Part shown: positions 47,295 through 56,791 of the stretch, one piece after another
Numbering within the stretch: position 1 is the first letter of the stretch
How the letters are laid out: each line of letters begins with the position of its first letter
Assembly: GCA_030410095.1 (NCBI GenBank)
Contig: JAUFRC010000001.1
Span: 1,438,501-1,502,500, forward strand
Source: Paracoccus cavernae
GTDB lineage: Bacteria > Pseudomonadota > Alphaproteobacteria > Rhodobacterales > Rhodobacteraceae
Length of the DNA stretch: 64,000 nucleotides
Direction of reading: 5' to 3'
Notes under the pieces: generated by a model
Told to the model about the DNA's origin: nothing
Databases searched by the model: none
Seen by the model: only the letters and a program-made list of their open reading frames with translations
Position numbers and translations under genes: made by a program

Positions 47295-48263
47295 TTGGGA
47301 CCCGATCCGCTGAGCCTGCTCCTGGAGGAACGCGATTGGCTTTTGGCCGACGGCGCGACCGGGACGAATCTTTACAACATGGGCCTTGCCCCCGGCGAGG
47401 CGCCGGATCTGTGGAATGAAAAGCACCCCGAAAAGGTGCTCGCGCTTCACCGAGCGATGGTCGCTGCGGGGTCGGACCTGATCCTGACAAACAGTTTCGG
47501 GGCCAATGCCTGCCGCTTGCGGATTGCCGGCGCGGCCGACCGTGTCGCCGCGATCAATCTGGCCGCCGCACGGCTGGCGCGACAGGCCGCCGACGAGGCC
47601 GGCCGCAAGGTGCTGGTCGCGGGATCGATGGGCCCGACCGGCGAGATCATGGCCCCGATGGGCCGCCTGACCGAAGCCGAGGCCGTGCGCATCTTCACCG
47701 ATCAGGCCGAGGCCCTCAAAGAGGGCGGCGCCGATCTGCTCTGGGTCGAGACGATCAGCGCGGTCGAGGAATTGCGCGCCGCCAGCGCCGCCGCAAAGGC
47801 GGTCGATCTGCCCTGGTCGGGGATGATGAGCTTCGAGCCGGGCGGCTGGACCATGATGGGCGTGACCCCGCCCCAGCTGGCCGCTCTGGTCGAACGCCTG
47901 CCCCGCCGCCCCGTCGCTTACGGCGCGAATTGCGGTACCGGTCCGACCGAGCTGCTGGTCGCCGTCGCAAACTTTGCCGCCGCCGGCAGCGAGCGCCCGA
48001 TGATCGCCAAGCCCAATGCGGGCGTGCCGCGCTATCAGGACGGCGGGCTGATCTATGATGCGACGCCCGAAGTCATGGCCGAATTCGCGGTTCTCGCGCG
48101 CGATCTGGGTGTGCGCATCGTCGGCGGCTGCTGCGGCACCACGCCCGCGCATCTGGCCGCGATGCGTCAGGCGCTCGAAAGCCGCCCGCGCGGCAAACGC
48201 CCGACGGCGGATATGATCTCGCAGAAAATGGCCGCGGTCGCGGCTCAGGCCACAGCGGGCTAA
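47295..48263 (+). CDS. bmt: Homocysteine/betaine S-methyltransferase family protein
   Basis: 322 residues from a TTG start supported by CTGGAGGA six bases upstream. 'LADGATGTNLYNMGLAPGEA' is the family start. Zinc ligands are 'GANCGTG' and 'IVGGCCGTTPAHLAAM'. It moves a methyl group from betaine or another donor to homocysteine. In Rhodobacterales this type is usually called betaine-homocysteine methyltransferase, but the donor cannot be read from sequence. Intact. Convergent with the radical SAM gene, separated by a long hairpin. Confidence 0.85.
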   Translation: MGPDPLSLLLEERDWLLADGATGTNLYNMGLAPGEAPDLWNEKHPEKVLALHRAMVAAGSDLILTNSFGANACRLRIAGAADRVAAINLAAARLARQAADEAGRKVLVAGSMGPTGEIMAPMGRLTEAEAVRIFTDQAEALKEGGADLLWVETISAVEELRAASAAAKAVDLPWSGMMSFEPGGWTMMGVTPPQLAALVERLPRRPVAYGANCGTGPTELLVAVANFAAAGSERPMIAKPNAGVPRYQDGGLIYDATPEVMAEFAVLARDLGVRIVGGCCGTTPAHLAAMRQALESRPRGKRPTADMISQKMAAVAAQATAG

Positions 48264-48288
48264 CGCCCGCGAAAATCACCGCGGCAAA

Positions 48289-48334
48289 CGGGCGGGGGCA
48301 GGCCGGGCGAGAAGCCCGTGCCTGCCCCCGCCCG
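48289..48334. terminator. Bidirectional terminator hairpin between convergent genes
   Basis: A 15-bp perfect stem CGGGCGGGGGCAGGC with a nested CGGGC/GCCCG stem. No U-run, so it may act as a barrier more than a classic terminator. Confidence 0.6.
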
Positions 48335-48338
48335 CAAT

Positions 48339-49417
48339 TCAGAACAGCGCCAATTGGTCGCCCGCGCGCGGCGGGGCTGCAAAGAGACTGCAATCGAGCG
48401 TCTCTCCCGCCCGCTCCAGCCCCGCGCGTTTGCGCGCCAGCCGGAAGCGCTGGTGCATGAGATCGGCAAACATCCCCTCCCCGCGAAAACGGCTGCCGAA
48501 ATTCGGGTCGTTATCCTTGCCGCCGCGCATATCCTGCACCCGCGCCATGACATGCGTGGCCTTCCCGGGGTGGTGTCGCTCCAGCCAGTCGCGAAAAAGC
48601 GGCGCGACCTCATGCGGCAGCCGCAGGGGAATGATGCTGGCGTAACGCGCCCCCGCCTCGGTCGCCGCTTGCAGGATGCTTTCCATCTCGGGCTCGGTCA
48701 GGACCGGAATGACCGGCGCGACCATGACCCGCACCGGAACCCCGCATCGGCCAGAGCACGGATCATCCGCAGCCGTGTCGCGGGCGCGGGTGCGCGGGGT
48801 TCGAGCTGTCGCGCGAGCGTCGCATCCAGCGTCGTGACGGAAACGCCGACCATGACCTGCCGCCGCGCCGCCATCGCGCCCAGCACGTCGAGATCGCGCA
48901 AAATCCCGTTGCCCCGCGTCACGATGCTGAGCGGATGGTTCCAGTCATGGAGCACCTGCAGGCAGCCGCGCATGATCCCGAGCTTGGATCTGACCGGCTG
49001 ATAGGGATCGGTATTGGTCCCGAATGCGATGGGCGCTACGCGGTAGCTGCGCCGCCCGATCTCGGTTGCGAGCAGCTCGGCGGCATTGGGTTTGGCGATG
49101 ATGCGGGTTTCGAAGTCAAGCCCCGGCGACAGGCCGAGATAGGCATGGCTCGGCCGCGCGAAACAATAGATGCAGCCGTGCTCGCAACCGCGATAGGGAT
49201 TGATCGAACGGTCGAAAGGGATATCGGGCGATTGGTTGCGGGAGATGATGCTGCGCGCTTTCTCCTGCGTGACCGAGGTGCGCAGAAGTTCCGCCTCTTC
49301 GGGGATGTCCCAACCATCCGGTTCCCTGACCGTCGTATAGGGATCGAAACGCACGGCCGGTCGGCTGTCCGCACCGCGGGCCTTGAGGATTTCGTCAGGA
49401 TTGCGTGGAGGCAGCAT
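48339..49417 (-). CDS. PA0069-family radical SAM protein (frameshifted)
   Basis: About 359 residues. 'NPYRGCEHGCIYCFARPSHA' holds the CxxxCxxC motif that binds the 4Fe-4S cluster and SAM. 'IAKPNAAELLATEIGRRSYR', 'FGTNTDPYQPVRSKLGIMRG' and 'PLSIVTRGNGILRDLDVLG' match the PA0069/SplB-related group. A frame change near 48745 joins 'ALADAG' to 'VRVMVAPVIPVLTEPEMESI'. Substrate unknown; related to spore photoproduct lyase by fold. Start 49417 has GGAGG nearby. Fe-S demand links it to the SUF operon. Confidence 0.88.
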
Positions 49418-49589
49418 GGCGGTCAATCGCGAACATAACAGGAACAATTAACCGCAATCCGCGCCTTCCGGCAAGCCCTTAGCGCCCTGTCGCAGCGTCA
49501 ATCCGCCGGTGCACGCATTTTTGCGCGGCCCTGCCCTTCCCCCGCCTGATCTGCACCCATAATTACAGGGAAGATAAGGAGTGACGAGG

Positions 49590-49805
49590 ATGCCTCTGCC
49601 CCAATTCCTTCTGATGCTGGTCGCGGTGATCATTGCCGCGGCGGTTACGGTTTGGGTCGCCCTTTCCGCAGGTGTGCCGCCTCTGGCTTTGGGGTTGATC
49701 GCCCTGATCGCAGTCGCGGCCCTGCATCTTGCGCTTCGCGACAAAGGCGACGACGGTCACGCCAAACACGCCCATCGCAAGCATCACCACGGCAAACACC
49801 ACTAA
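49590..49805 (+). CDS. Small membrane protein with His-rich tail
   Basis: 71 residues, start ATG 49590, AAGGAG nine bases upstream. Two membrane helices ('FLLMLVAVIIAAAVTVWVAL' and 'PLALGLIALIAVAALHLAL') and a C-terminal tail rich in His, Lys and Gly ('GHAKHAHRKHHHGKHH'). The tail could bind Zn, Ni or Cu. No family recognised. Between divergent radical SAM and convergent Prx genes, probably its own unit. Confidence 0.6.
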   Translation: MPLPQFLLMLVAVIIAAAVTVWVALSAGVPPLALGLIALIAVAALHLALRDKGDDGHAKHAHRKHHHGKHH

Positions 49806-49851
49806 GAAAAACCCGCGTTCTGGTCCAAAGCTGCAAGGCCGCCCCTGACGC

Positions 49852-50406
49852 TCAGGCAGCCGAGACCTGTTTGGGGTTGTCGCGCAGCCATTCCAGCAAA
49901 GTCTCCGGGGCGGTGGTGCCATAGGGATCGCTCGGGCAGTCATCCACCCGACCCGGCTCTTCGAACCAGGCCTCGACAACGCAATCGTCGATGATCGCGG
50001 CATAGCGCCAACTCCGCGCGCCGAAGCCGAGATTATCCTTGCGTACCAGCATCCCCACCCGCTCGGTAAACTCGCCCGAACCGTCGGGAATGACCTTGAC
50101 GTTTTCGAGCGCCAAAGACTTTGCCCATTGGTTCATAACGAAAGCATCATTGACCGAGAGGCAGTAAATCTCGTCGAGCCCGTGACGCTTGAGCTCTTCC
50201 GAAGCGGCTTCGAAGCCGGGAAGCTGGTAGGTGCTGCAGGTCGGCGTAAAGGCCCCAGGCAGCGAAAACAGCAGCACCCTTTTTCCCTTGAAGAAATCAT
50301 CGGTCGTCATGCCCTGCCAGCGGTAGGGGTTCGGCCCCGACACCGAGGGATCGTAAATCCGGGTTTGAAAAGTGACTTGAGGCAGTCTATCACCAATCAG
50401 CATCAT
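49852..50406 (-). CDS. Prx5-type peroxiredoxin (glutathione/glutaredoxin-dependent)
   Basis: 184 residues, intact. 'LLFSLPGAFTPTCSTYQLPG' carries the peroxidatic Cys motif PGAFTPTCS. 'GLDEIYCLSVNDAFVMNQWA' and 'GMLVRKDNLGFGARSWRYAA' match the Prx5/AhpE-like subfamily used with glutathione in alphaproteobacteria. Reduces peroxides. Start 50406 or 50403. Convergent with the small His-rich gene and divergent from lipA. A partner for gor and gshB in this window. Confidence 0.92.
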   Translation of the reverse strand: MMLIGDRLPQVTFQTRIYDPSVSGPNPYRWQGMTTDDFFKGKRVLLFSLPGAFTPTCSTYQLPGFEAASEELKRHGLDEIYCLSVNDAFVMNQWAKSLALENVKVIPDGSGEFTERVGMLVRKDNLGFGARSWRYAAIIDDCVVEAWFEEPGRVDDCPSDPYGTTAPETLLEWLRDNPKQVSAA

Positions 50407-50550
50407 AAATCCTTTCGCCGCAGGATCGGGCAAGAGAGCCCAGATATCGCGGGCGTTTAATCACCTTCAAATCATTGTGGTGGTGCGCTGCCGTTGATCA
50501 AGCGACGATAAGGTTCTAAGTTAACCGGGAATTACCCGAGGGAACCCGCC

Positions 50551-51498
50551 ATGGCCGATCTGCCGCCGCAGTTGCGTCACCCTGAAAAGGCCCACCGGCC
50601 CGACCAGGACCAGCCCAAGAAACCCTCCTGGATCCGCGTGAAAGCGCCGACCAGCGAAGGTTACAAGCAGACCCGCGACATCCTGCGCGAGAACCGTCTC
50701 TCGACGGTTTGCGAGGAGGCGGGTTGCCCGAACGTCGGAGAATGCTGGAGCCAGGGTCACGCCACCATGATGATCATGGGCGAGATCTGTACGCGCGGCT
50801 GTTCGTTCTGCAACGTCAAGACCGGCCGCCCCGATGCGCTCGATGTTTTCGAGCCGGGCCGTGTCGCCCATGCCGTCCAGAAGCTGGGCCTCAACCACGT
50901 CGTTCTGACATCGGTCGACCGCGACGATCTCGATGACGGCGGGGCCGACCATTTCGCCCAGACCATTCGCGCGATCCGTCACCGCTCGCCCAGTTCCACG
51001 ATCGAAGTGCTGACGCCCGACTTTCTCAAGTCGAAACCGGGCAGCCTCGAAACCGTGGTCGAGGCGCGTCCCGACGTCTTCAACCACAACCTCGAAACCG
51101 TGCCGGGCCTTTATCCGACCGTGCGTCCGGGCGCGCGCTATTTCCACTCGCTGCGCCTGTTGCAGCGCGTGAAAGAGCTCGATCCGGCGATGTTCACCAA
51201 ATCGGGCATCATGGTCGGTCTGGGCGAGGATCGTCAGGGCGTGTTGCAGGTCATGGACGACATGCGCGCCGCCGATATCGACTTCATCACCATCGGCCAG
51301 TATCTCCAGCCGACGCCCAAGCACCACCGCGTCGACCGCTTCGTCACCCCCGAAGAATTCGAGGGTTACCAGCGCGCCGCCTACGGCAAGGGCTTCCTGA
51401 TGGTTTCGGCCACGCCGCTGACCCGCTCGAGCTATCATGCCGGCGACGATTTCGCCCAATTGCGCGACGCGCGACTGGCCAAGCTCGGCCGCGCCTGA
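50551..51498 (+). CDS. lipA: Lipoyl synthase LipA
   Basis: 315 residues, intact. Two Fe-S clusters: the auxiliary '[14 protein letters not shown]' and the radical SAM '[10 protein letters not shown]'. '[20 protein letters not shown]' and '[20 protein letters not shown]' are diagnostic. It inserts two sulfurs into octanoyl-lipoyl domains of 2-oxo acid dehydrogenases. Consumes Fe-S clusters per turnover, so depends on the SUF system. Own terminator at 51519. Confidence 0.98.
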   Translation: MADLPPQLRHPEKAHRPDQDQPKKPSWIRVKAPTSEGYKQTRDILRENRLSTVCEEAGCPNVGECWSQGHATMMIMGEICTRGCSFCNVKTGRPDALDVFEPGRVAHAVQKLGLNHVVLTSVDRDDLDDGGADHFAQTIRAIRHRSPSSTIEVLTPDFLKSKPGSLETVVEARPDVFNHNLETVPGLYPTVRPGARYFHSLRLLQRVKELDPAMFTKSGIMVGLGEDRQGVLQVMDDMRAADIDFITIGQYLQPTPKHHRVDRFVTPEEFEGYQRAAYGKGFLMVSATPLTRSSYHAGDDFAQLRDARLAKLGRA

Positions 51499-51518
51499 GT
51501 CGCGCTCATCAACGATCC

Positions 51519-51562
51519 GGCCCCGAAACCGCATCTGGATGCGCGGTTTCGGGGCCGCTTTC
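51519..51562 (+). terminator. Intrinsic terminator after lipA
   Basis: Stem GGCCCCGAAACCGC with its complement GCGGTTTCGGGGCC and a 10-base loop, followed by GCTTTC. Twenty bases after the stop. Confidence 0.85.
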
Positions 51563-51672
51563 ATTCCGGCAGGGCGGTCGGTCCCGCAGCGCGCAAATCT
51601 TGCGAAAAAGCGCAGAACCCATCTTGCGCCTCGGGGGCTTGGTGCGATAAGTCCTTGTCCAAGCTTATGCTT

Positions 51673-51756
51673 GCCCGAGTGACGGAATGGTAGACGTAGC
51701 GGATTCAAAATCCGCCGCCGCAAGGCATGTCGGTTCGAGTCCGACCTCGGGTACCA
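51673..51756 (+). tRNA. tRNA-Leu (anticodon CAA)
   Basis: 84 bases including CCA. Acceptor GCCCGAG/CTCGGGT (G1-U72 as in other tRNA-Leu), anticodon stem GCGGA/TCCGC with loop TTCAAAA, so anticodon CAA. A long variable arm (GCCGCAAGGCATG type) and T-loop TTCGAGT confirm Leu class II. Canonical T-loop, unlike the tRNA-Arg at 26232. Confidence 0.96.
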
Positions 51757-51969
51757 ACTTGTTTTAAACAAGTTTTCTGCAATATCCCCAAAGAATGCGA
51801 TGTCCACGCCACCGCCACCAGCGCTTGGTTCCGGGCGATTGCAGGCTTGTCTCATTTGCCGCCCCTGCCCTCGGCCGTTATTCATCGACGCTTGCGCAGG
51901 CAAGCGCGCGCTTTTCGTGCGGCACGCGGGCGGCGCATCAGCACCGCCATCCCGACAGTGCCACCCGCC

Positions 51970-53016
51970 TCAGCCGATCATCGGAGAGCCGCTGCCATAG
52001 GCATTGTTGTAATGCTGTTCGAGCCGCATCAGCGCGAGTTTGAGGACGATCTTGCCCGAACGCGCAGACCAGCCCAGACGGCGCTCCGTGCACTCGATCC
52101 CCTCGAGAAAACAGCAGACCCGCAAACACAGATCCCCCATCCCCGGCCCCAGTTCGCGCAGGGCCAGCGTCACACGGTTGCGCGCGCTTTCCGAGCCGCC
52201 CGAACCGCTCCGCCCCGAAAATCCGGTGCTGCAACCCGAGGTCAGAAACCCGTCCCAATTCTGCGTCACACGCGGGCCGAGCTGCGAGAGCTCGTAATCC
52301 TCGCGCAGCCGCTCGGCCGCGGCGACCATGCCCGCGCTCAGGAAAGGCGTCCTTCGGGGTCCGCCTGCGCGCAAGCAGCCGGATAGGGCTTTCGGCCTGA
52401 TTGATGCGCATGCGGCGGATGCCCTCGCCATCGGGGGCCTCGATCTCTCGCTCGTCCCAGACGCGGTGCTGCTCGGCGTGATCGAAGCCTGCGGGGCTGC
52501 CTCGGCCATCTCCTGCACGGGGACCGCAGCGGCGTCCTGGAAAGCCTCCTGACGCGGCAGAACGCCTGCCGGCCCGTCCGCCTGCTTGCTGCGCGCTGCC
52601 GCCCTCAGCACCTCGCGCCCCGCCGCCGAGATCGCGTAATGGCGCATCCGCCCCATGGCCTTGAGCGTGAGCCAGCCGTTCATCGCCATCCGCTCGGCAA
52701 TCTCGCGGTCGAGCACCGCCGTGCGGATGTCCTGCCGCACCACGATCGCCTTGGCCATGCCCTCGGAGACCAGCAGCATCGCGCCGTTTTCGCACAAGCG
52801 GCGCAGGATGCGGCGGAATTGCTCGGTCTCGCGCCGAGAGGCATGTTCGGCCTCGCTGCCGCCACGCCTGCCGCTGGCCTGTTCCAGCGCGCGGTCGACA
52901 AGCGGATCATCGCGGCGCTGCTCGATGCGGCGGATGCGGCGCAGGATGGTCGAGGCATGGCATCCGGCTTCGCGGGCAAGGGCGCGGATCGACAGCCCGT
53001 CCTGCACATGGCGCAA
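51970..53016 (-). CDS. DUF6456-like helix-turn-helix protein
   Basis: At least 348 residues; the frame stays open to about 53076, so the start is upstream of 53016 and an indel may separate it from an ATG at 53092. The N-terminal part has 'SIRALAREAGCHASTILRRI', a clear helix-turn-helix. The C-terminal 120 residues, 'GMVAAAERLREDYELSQLGP' to 'LCLRVCCFLEGIECTERRLG', match the DUF6456 domain of Rhodobacterales. The middle is Ala-rich and possibly frameshifted. It sits beside the DUF6477-like gene. Probably a regulator. Confidence 0.7.
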   Translation of the reverse strand: MRHVQDGLSIRALAREAGCHASTILRRIRRIEQRRDDPLVDRALEQASGRRGGSEAEHASRRETEQFRRILRRLCENGAMLLVSEGMAKAIVVRQDIRTAVLDREIAERMAMNGWLTLKAMGRMRHYAISAAGREVLRAAARSKQADGPAGVLPRQEAFQDAAAVPVQEMAEAAPQASITPSSTASGTSERSRPPMARASAACASIRPKALSGCLRAGGPRRTPFLSAGMVAAAERLREDYELSQLGPRVTQNWDGFLTSGCSTGFSGRSGSGGSESARNRVTLALRELGPGMGDLCLRVCCFLEGIECTERRLGWSARSGKIVLKLALMRLEQHYNNAYGSGSPMIG

Positions 53017-53360
53017 ATAGTAGTTAACATCGTCGGGATGCGGATATGAGTCGCGCTGCTCCTCCCCCTCGTGATCCGCGCCCCCGATGCATGGATCTGA
53101 ATACAGGAAATCGCACTCTTTACGGCAAAGTCACCCGTCAAAGCAGTCATAAAATAGCCCTTTATCCAGCAGGGGACTGCGGCAGAAATCCCCTTTAGGT
53201 TGTTAATATTTCCCCGGCTCTCCGCGGCACCATTACGATTTCCGTAATACTTCCTAAGAATTCCTAAAGATTGGTTGCTGTTGCGCACGCTGCTTTGACC
53301 TTCGCGGCAACACCCTCGGGAATGGGCTTTACTGCTTCCTGCCACGACAGGGAGACCGTG

Positions 53361-53737
53361 ATGACTTTCATGCCGAACCACAGCATTTTCGACGAAAGCC
53401 GCGCAGCCGGCAGCACCATCCGCCGGCCGGCCTTGCTGGTCGCGGCCGCCCGCGCCGGACAGGCCGGTTGGCGCCGCGAGCGCGGTTTGCGCGGGCTTTT
53501 GGGGCAGAGCAGCACGCCCTGCCTGCCGCGCGCATCCTGCCCCTGCTGCGCTTTGAAGAGGAGGCGCTGGATCTCGCCAGAAGGCAGCGCGCCGCAGATT
53601 ACAACCTGCAGCGCCATATCCTGTTTCTCATCGCGATTCTCGCCGAGACGAACCTGCAGGCGGCCGAAAAAGCCGCAGCTGTCGCTTCGGCAGCCCCGCT
53701 CAACGCCCGCGGAAAAGCGAGCCGAGCACGCCTCTGA
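53361..53737 (+). CDS. DUF6477-like protein (frameshifted)
   Basis: About 125 residues, start ATG 53361 (GGGAG nine bases upstream). 'IRRPALLVAAARAGQAGWRR' and, after a one-base change near 53505, 'LLRFEEEALDLARRQRAADY', 'NLQRHILFLIAILAETNL'. This fits a short helical Rhodobacterales protein found beside DUF6456. Its end overlaps the end of the convergent HerA-like gene by 38 bases. Function unknown. Confidence 0.55.
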
Positions 53738-55313
53738 CCAAGGCCTGCCCGCTTTTCGTCCCCAATTGGCGGGCGAGGCTTTTGCCGAAGGTCGTCGCAA
53801 TCGAATCGCTGGCGCGGGTGGCGCGGGGTTTGGGCTCGGCCTTGGTATTGGGCTGATAGCGCCGGCCCTGGTTATACTCGCCGGGCATCGACCACAGATC
53901 GTCGTCGCCCGCCTGTCCACCCGCCTGCCTGCCCGATTTGGCGGCCTTTTGCGCCTCGGCCTGTTCTTTGGCGGCCCGAGCCTCCTCCGCCGCAGCTTCG
54001 GCGCGCTTGGCCAGCAGCTCGAAGGCCGATTCGCGGTCGACGGCTTTGCCGTATTTCAGCGCCATCGGCGAAGCCTGCATGATGGCCGCGCGCTCGGTAT
54101 CTGAGATCACCCCCATCCGCGCGAAAGGCGGCCGCACGAGGCTGCGCTCGACGATCCCCGGCACGCCTTTGGCCTCCAGCAGCGAGGTCACCGCTTCGCC
54201 CGTTCCGACATGCTGGATCGCCTCGGCCGTATCGAAAGCGGGGTTCGGACGGTAGTTTTCCGCTGCAAGCCGCAGCGCTTTCTGGTCCTTGGCGGTAAAG
54301 GCGCGCAACGCATGCTGGATGCGGTTGCCGAGCTGGCCGAGGATGCTTTCAGGCACATCGGCGGGATTCTGGGTGATGAACCAGACGCTCACCCCTTTCG
54401 AGCGAATCAGCCGCGCGACCTGTTCGATCTTGCCGATCAAGGCGGGCGATGCGCCGTTGAAAAGCAGATGCGCCTCGTCGAAGAAAAAGGCGATCTTGGG
54501 TTTGTCGGGGTCGCCGACCTCGGGCAATTGCTCGAAGAGCTCGGACATCAGCCACAAAAGGAAAGTCGCATAGAGCGTCGGCGCATTCATCAGCCGCTCA
54601 GCGGAGAGGATGTTGATCATCCCCTTGCCCGAAGCATCGGTGCGGATCAGATCGGCCAGTTCGAGCGCAGGCTCGCCGAAGAGGGAATTGCCGCCCTCGT
54701 TCTCCAAAACCAGCAGCGAACGCTGGATCGCCCCCACCGAAGCGGTCGAGACATTGCCGTATTTCAGGCTGAGTTCTTTTGCATTCTGCCCGATCCAGAC
54801 CAGCATGGATTGCAGATCCTTGAGATCGAGCAGCGCCAGCCCTTCTTCGTCCGCGACGCGGAAGGCGATGTTGAGCACGCCTTCCTGCACATCGCTAAGC
54901 CCCATCATCCGCGACAGCAAAAGCGGGCCGATATCGGCAGGGGTCGTACGGACGGGGTGGCCCTTCTCGCCCCAGATATCCCAATAGGTCACGGGAAAAT
55001 TCTGGTAATCCATCTCGATGCCGATGGTTTCGGCGCGGCTTTGAAAGCTTGCCTCGAGCTTGGCATCGCCACCGCCCTTCTGGCTCAGACCGGCAAGGTC
55101 GCCTTTGATATCGGCCAGAAAGACCGGCACCCCCGCGAGCGAGAATGATTCGGCCAAGGTCTGCAAAGTCACGGTCTTGCCGGTGCCGGTGGCCCCCGCG
55201 ATCAACCCGTGGCGGTTTGCATATTTCAAAAGAAGCTTTTGGGGCGAGCGATAACCCTCGCCGCCTCCACCCAAAATCAGGGTTCCCGCCTCAAGGTCCA
55301 CAACTTTGGTCAT
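53700..55313 (-). CDS. HerA-like ATPase (DUF853 family)
   Basis: 537 residues, intact. Start ATG 55313. Walker A 'GATGTGKTVTLQTLAE', Walker B 'IAFFFDEAHLLFNG', 'ADIKGDLAGL' and 'TQNPADVPESILGQLGNRIQ' match the DUF853/HerA-like group. An Ala/Glu/Lys-rich C-terminal tail follows. HerA-type enzymes are DNA-translocating hexameric helicases. The bacterial DUF853 role is uncertain; DNA repair or pumping is possible. Transcribed away from the sRNA candidates. Confidence 0.88.
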   Translation of the reverse strand: MTKVVDLEAGTLILGGGGEGYRSPQKLLLKYANRHGLIAGATGTGKTVTLQTLAESFSLAGVPVFLADIKGDLAGLSQKGGGDAKLEASFQSRAETIGIEMDYQNFPVTYWDIWGEKGHPVRTTPADIGPLLLSRMMGLSDVQEGVLNIAFRVADEEGLALLDLKDLQSMLVWIGQNAKELSLKYGNVSTASVGAIQRSLLVLENEGGNSLFGEPALELADLIRTDASGKGMINILSAERLMNAPTLYATFLLWLMSELFEQLPEVGDPDKPKIAFFFDEAHLLFNGASPALIGKIEQVARLIRSKGVSVWFITQNPADVPESILGQLGNRIQHALRAFTAKDQKALRLAAENYRPNPAFDTAEAIQHVGTGEAVTSLLEAKGVPGIVERSLVRPPFARMGVISDTERAAIMQASPMALKYGKAVDRESAFELLAKRAEAAAEEARAAKEQAEAQKAAKSGRQAGGQAGDDDLWSMPGEYNQGRRYQPNTKAEPKPRATRASDSIATTFGKSLARQLGTKSGQALVRGVLGSLFRGR

Positions 55314-55329
55314 ATTTTTCACTCCCGAT

Positions 55330-55469
55330 CGGCAGAAAAGCGCGGATTTCAAGGAATGAACAATACAAACTTCATCTTCTTGTGCCAGTCTGTGTCTATC
55401 GCTTTGTCGTTTTCGGCACGGCGATACTTCCTCCCTGTTGGACTGTCGCGCCCTTGGGCGCGACTTTTT
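55330..55469 (+). ncRNA. Candidate small RNA with anti-SD-like CCTCCC and strong terminator
   Basis: No convincing gene, yet a perfect rho-independent terminator ends it (GTCGCGCCC-TT-GGGCGCGAC-TTTTT, 55445-55469). A CTTCCTCCC stretch at about 55429-55437 lies before the hairpin. Rhodobacter stress sRNAs carry CCUCCUCCC motifs. The 5' end is not determined. An inference. Confidence 0.45.
55445..55469 (+). terminator. Intrinsic terminator in intergenic region
   Basis: 9-bp G/C stem, TT loop, TTTTT tail. No upstream plus-strand coding region uses it. Confidence 0.85.
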
Positions 55470-55528
55470 CTTGCAAGGCGTGTATCGGCGCACCGCCACT
55501 CTGCCCGCCGACCTGACTATTCAGATAG

Positions 55529-55557
55529 TTGACGCAGGCGACGCGCAATTCTAGCTT
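55529..55557 (+). promoter_or_regulatory. Sigma-70-like promoter of second sRNA candidate
   Basis: TTGACG (55529-55534), 17-base spacer, TAGCTT (55552-55557). Confidence 0.45.
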
Positions 55558-55563
55558 TTCCTC

Positions 55564-55627
55564 AATAAAGACCGGCAAGTCCGGCAGGGATGGAAAACGG
55601 GTCCGGCAGTATTGCCGGACCTTTCTT
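55564..55627 (+). ncRNA. Second candidate small RNA
   Basis: About 64 bases from the predicted start to a terminator GGTCCGGCA-GTAT-TGCCGGACC-TTTCTT (55600-55627). An ACCGGCAAGTCCGGC stretch inside can form a first stem. No coding potential. Inference from promoter plus terminator. Confidence 0.45.
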
Positions 55628-55830
55628 CATTTGTGGCACTGCCCTTCATACGGCCCGCCGCCTATGAGCGCTCTATCCCCATATACGGTCGCGACCGACA
55701 TGCGCAAGAAACAGCCGCTAACCCCGCAGAATGACGCGAATCTGTGATGGGCCGCCATGCGATCCGTCCTGACAAGGCTTTGTGGCCGTGGTAGGACCGT
55801 GGCCAGAGCTTTGACCAAAGGAAGAGGACC

Positions 55831-56605
55831 ATGGTTAACAGGACTTCCCCGCGCTGATCGCAGCAATCTTCACCATCGCCGGCAGCGCGGGCATGGCGTT
55901 CGCTCAAACCTCGAACGACGCGGCACCCGCTGCTCCGGCGACCACCGAGGCACCGGCAGCAGAAGCCCCGCAGCAGCGCCTGCAGAGGCCGCACCCGCCG
56001 AAGCACCGGCCGAAGCGGCTCCGGCAGCAGCACCGGCAGAAGGCGCCGCGCAGAACGGCCGTCCGGCAATTCCGGGTAGCGCCGCCGAGGCACAGGTCGG
56101 CCAGACCTATCTGAGCGCGACCCATGGCGACTGGTCGCTGCGTTGCGTCAAGACCGCAGAGAACCGTGACCCCTGCGAGCTGTACCAGCTTCTCAAGGAC
56201 GATCAGGGCGGCGCGGTTGCCGAAGCCTCGGTCGTGCCGGTTCAGGGCAATGTGCAGGCGATCATCACCTTCGTCGCCCCGCTGGAAACCGATTTGCAAT
56301 ATGGTCTCCACCTCCAGGTCGATACCAACAAAGAGCTGGCCTATCCCTTCATGGTTTGCGCCCAGATCGGCTGTATCTCGCGCGTCGGTCTGAACGAAAC
56401 CGAGATCGGCACGCTCAAGCGCGGCAAAACCGGCACGGTCACGCTGCGTCCCTTCGGTGCGCCCGAGGACCAGCTGGTCAAGCTGAACGTCTCGCTCGCA
56501 GGCTTCACTGCAGGCATCGACGCGGCGACCGCCGTGATGCGCGAGCTTGCAGCATCGGCACCTGCTGCTCCGGCAGCAGCGGCTCCGGCACCGGCTGCGC
56601 AATAA
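55831..56605 (+). CDS. IalB-family (invasion-associated locus B) secreted protein (frameshifted)
   Basis: About 258 residues. A Sec signal 'IAGSAGMAFA-QT' is followed by a low-complexity Ala/Pro/Glu linker (about residues 30-85). The IalB domain then has 'GDWSLRCVKTAENRDPCELY' and 'FMVCAQIGCISRVGLNETEI', with the conserved Cys pairs. Two one-base changes (near 55852 and 55970) break the first 50 codons; the domain itself is clean. Start ATG 55831 has GGAAGAGG upstream. Periplasmic, exact role unknown. Own terminator at 56648. Confidence 0.8.
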
Positions 56606-56647
56606 GCAAACGGCCCAAGCACAACGGGCCTCGGCCTTGCAGAAAAC

Positions 56648-56678
56648 AAAAGGGGGCGCCGAGCGTCCCCTTTTCCTT
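56648..56678 (+). terminator. Terminator after the IalB-like gene
   Basis: AAAAGGGG ... CCCCTTTT pairs around an 11-base loop, followed by CC. A-rich and T-rich arms make it work in both directions. Confidence 0.65.
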
Positions 56679-56791
56679 TGCGTGGCCTGTCGCGTGCGGC
56701 CCATCCCTTCGGCTTGCCTGCGAAGCCCGTCGGGCGACGACTGACCTCCTGCGGTTTCGGGGCTGAACGTCCGCCCCCGATCCCTCAAGGC

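Noticed and set aside
48289..48334. Mobile REP-type element
   Set aside because: I did not see the same hairpin elsewhere in the window; it sits exactly between convergent genes and acts as a terminator or barrier.
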